NCBI GenBank assembly: GCA_013816725.1
Contig: JACDEA010000015.1
Coordinates: 9,258 to 15,719, forward strand
Length of the DNA: 6,462 bases
Reading direction: 5' to 3'
Origin: Actinomycetota bacterium
GTDB lineage: Bacteria; Actinomycetota; Acidimicrobiia; Acidimicrobiales; JACDEA01
Part shown: positions 5,452-6,462 of the stretch, piece by piece
Numbering within the stretch: the first letter of the stretch is position 1
Layout of the letters: each line of letters opens with the position of its first letter
Position numbers and translations under genes: made by a program
Notes under the pieces: model-generated
Told to the model about the DNA's origin: nothing
Database searches by the model: none
What the model saw: only the letters and a program-made list of their open reading frames with translations

Positions 5452-5949
5452 TCATGCCAGCTGTCGACGAACGTCGAGCAGATGGTGGCGCACCTCGTGC
5501 ACGGTGTGCACCGCGACCCATCGTAGCGGCCGCTCAAGACGGGTCGGGTAGTTGTAGATCACGGTCCGGTCCCAATCCTCAGTCCCGAGGCGGGCGAGGA
5601 CGTTGGCGAACATTCGCGCTGCCTCACTGAGTTGTCGCGCCACGATCACCGGATCTTGGTCCGCGTAGCCGTCATGCTCGACGCGCTCGTCCCTGCCCAT
5701 CGGATCAAACGACGGCGTGTCGGTGCGCCGCGCAGCAAGAACTCGCTCACGCTGCACGAGCAGCACATCACGCAGATGACAGCCGTACTCGAGCGGTGAC
5801 CACGTCGCCGCCTGCCGCCTCGTTGTCAGATCAAGTGTCTGGTTGCCGAGGACGGCAGCGAATTCGACCCCGCCCTCGACGATCGACTGACCCGCCCGGG
5901 CTGCATCGTTGAGCTCGTATTCGAATCCACACTCCTCGCAGCGTTCCAC
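5452..5949 (-). CDS. DinB-like protein with N-terminal CxxC motif
   Basis: The 165-residue protein begins MERCEECGFEYELND, with C4 and C7 as a CxxC pair that may bind metal or react with thiols. The rest is a DinB-like helical domain: TWSPLEYGCHLRDVLLVQRE (first conserved histidine), FDPMGRDERVEHDGYA in the middle, and VHTVHEVRHHLLDVRRQLA at the C-terminus, with a cluster of candidate metal-binding histidines. Its substrate is unknown; thiol transfer or detoxification is plausible from the superfamily. The GTG start at 5949 is the only one possible, since an in-frame TAA lies 4 codons upstream. GGAG sits directly against it, too close for a ribosome binding site, while TAACGT ends 6 bases ahead, so a leaderless mRNA is likely. 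It is divergent from the AbrB-PIN module and converges with the rhodanese gene. Confidence 0.88.
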   Translation of the reverse strand: MERCEECGFEYELNDAARAGQSIVEGGVEFAAVLGNQTLDLTTRRQAATWSPLEYGCHLRDVLLVQRERVLAARRTDTPSFDPMGRDERVEHDGYADQDPVIVARQLSEAARMFANVLARLGTEDWDRTVIYNYPTRLERPLRWVAVHTVHEVRHHLLDVRRQLA

Positions 5950-5955
5950 CTCCGC

Positions 5956-5961
5956 ACGTTA
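5956..5961 (-). promoter_or_regulatory. Candidate -10 box (TAACGT) for a leaderless mRNA of the DinB-like gene
   Basis: Read on the minus strand, TAACGT (5961 to 5956) fits TANNNT and ends 6 bases before the GTG at 5949. That spacing is the same as at the RHH antitoxin gene. TTGGAT lies about 15 bases further upstream as a possible -35, a little close. Confidence 0.45.
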
Positions 5962-6001
5962 GGCACGGCTCCGCGAATCCAACACTGCCGCCCGCTGATC
6001 T

Positions 6002-6050
6002 GGGACAGGCCGTCGATGCGGGGTATCCTTACCTCATCTCGTAAGTAAGG
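6002..6050 (+). promoter_or_regulatory. Promoter and operator-like repeat of the AbrB-PIN operon
   Basis: GGGACA (6002-6007) and TATCCT (6024-6029), 16 bases apart, resemble a -35/-10 pair. CCTTAC (6027-6032) pairs with GTAAGG (6045-6050), and CTTAC also with GTAAG at 6041-6045, giving an operator-like repeat over the likely start of transcription. Its right arm overlaps the Shine-Dalgarno sequence AAGGAGGG (6047-6054). Autoregulation by the antitoxin is expected for such modules; the site itself is inferred. Confidence 0.55.
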
Positions 6051-6059
6051 AGGGCGTTC

Positions 6060-6308
6060 GTGGACGCTGCAGCAAAGATGACATCGAAGGGGCAGGTGAC
6101 CGTCCCGAAGGCGGTACGTGACGCGCTCGGCATCAAGGCGGGCGACGAGGTCGTCTTCCGAGTGGAGGGCAACCGGGCGGTCCTTGCCCGGACACCGGAC
6201 TTCCTCGCCCTGGCCGGGACGGTCCGTGTGCCCGCGGCGAAGCGCAATGTCGCTTGGGATGAGGTGATCCGGCGCACGAGAGCTGATCGAGCGGCGACGC
6301 GCCGTTGA
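6060..6308 (+). CDS. AbrB/SpoVT-family antitoxin (VapB-type)
   Basis: The 82-residue protein has the AbrB swapped-hairpin DNA-binding motif at residues 7-33 (MTSKGQVTVPKAVRDALGIK, then AGDEVVF). The C-terminal half is basic and ends RRTRADRAATRR; it is the part expected to contact the toxin. GTG 6060 is chosen because AAGGAGGG lies 5 bases upstream; the internal ATG at codon 7 would still keep the motif. Its TGA overlaps the TTG start of the PIN toxin (TTGA), so the two are translationally coupled. The last 14 codons are duplicated, inverted, at 155-200. This is the only intact antitoxin of the two AbrB-PIN copies in the window. Confidence 0.92.
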   Translation: MDAAAKMTSKGQVTVPKAVRDALGIKAGDEVVFRVEGNRAVLARTPDFLALAGTVRVPAAKRNVAWDEVIRRTRADRAATRR

Positions 6309-6462
6309 GCGCGTTCGTCGACACCAACGTCCTCGTTCGCCATCTGACGGGCGACCCGGCGGATCTGGCAAGGCGAGCGACTGCCTATCTCGGCTCCGAG
6401 CGAGAGCTGTTGCTCACTGATCTGGTCGCGGCCGAGACGGTGTGCGTGCTGGAGTCGTTCTA
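6263..6462. repeat. Right arm of the 200-bp inverted repeat
   Basis: This matches the reverse complement of 1-200 without gaps. The mismatches include codon changes in both the antitoxin tail (A for S) and the toxin (R27, C47, E50). The arm begins inside the intact antitoxin gene, which shows that the left copy is the truncated one. Confidence 0.95.
6305..6462 (+). CDS. PIN-domain ribonuclease toxin, VapC-like, N-terminal part (right copy)
   Basis: These are the first 52 codons, cut by the window edge at the same base as the left copy. The protein begins MSAFVDTNVLVRHLTGDPAD, with D6 and E44 as the first two acidic residues of the PIN active site. The TTG start overlaps the antitoxin stop. 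C47 stands where the left copy has Y47, and E50 where it has A50; tyrosine and glutamate are what I would expect in this family, so each copy deviates once. It is paired with an intact antitoxin and promoter, so this is probably the functional module. Confidence 0.88.
   Translation, partial: MSAFVDTNVLVRHLTGDPADLARRATAYLGSERELLLTDLVAAETVCVLESF

Noticed and set aside
5958..5964. GTTAGGC, which fits the other attC half-site
   Set aside because: No RYYYAAC partner upstream; those bases are the coding sequence and promoter of the DinB-like gene.
5826..6371. Long minus-strand ORF (181 codons) across the AbrB-PIN module
   Set aside because: Arginine- and serine-rich shadow of the antitoxin, toxin and DinB-like genes. 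Its resemblance to the ORF at 92-349 only reflects the inverted repeat.
1..6462. CRISPR array, tRNA or rRNA, transposase
   Set aside because: I looked for regularly spaced direct repeats, tRNA-like cloverleaf ends and DDE or recombinase motifs and saw none.

Overview
The window is high-GC DNA with frequent GTG and TTG starts. Several genes have a TANNNT box 6-7 bases ahead of the start codon and no Shine-Dalgarno sequence, which suggests leaderless mRNAs. Together with the gene families present (two DinB-like proteins, an RHH-MazF pair, AbrB-PIN pairs), this points to a high-GC Gram-positive, probably an actinomycete. That placement is inference; there is no rRNA or other marker gene.

Layout, left to right. 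Bases 1-200 are one arm of a 200-bp inverted repeat, whose partner is 6263-6462. The arms align without gaps, with 9 mismatches by eye. Each carries the end of an AbrB-type antitoxin gene and the first 52 codons of a PIN (VapC-like) toxin, and each is cut at the same toxin base by the window edge. On the right the antitoxin gene is whole, with promoter and operator-like repeat. On the left only its last 14 codons remain, 11 bases after a transglutaminase-like gene on the same strand (212-1042). A 446-bp gap (1043-1488) with a strong hairpin separates that gene from a rightward gene (1489-2874) that encodes a VOC (glyoxalase/bleomycin-resistance fold) domain fused to an aminoglycoside-phosphotransferase-type kinase domain.

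Next is an RHH-MazF toxin-antitoxin operon (3000-3543). A perfect operator-like palindrome overlaps its extended -10 box, and there is a perfect 16-bp inverted repeat inside the toxin gene. A DinB-family gene with a pentapeptide-like N-terminus (3630-4406) runs into a DUF1905 gene (about 4403-4704) broken by an apparent one-base deletion in a G run. After a 331-bp stretch without recognisable genes come a single-domain rhodanese (5036-5410), a convergent second DinB-like gene with an N-terminal CxxC (5452-5949), and the right-hand AbrB-PIN module.

The content is typical accessory DNA: two toxin-antitoxin modules plus a duplicated remnant, and small stress or modification enzymes. No transposase, integrase, CRISPR array or RNA gene is visible. 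The most unusual points are the inverted duplicated toxin-antitoxin ends, which could allow inversion and exchange of toxin 3' ends, the VOC-kinase fusion, and the long hairpin inside mazF. None of these is proven to form a new system.
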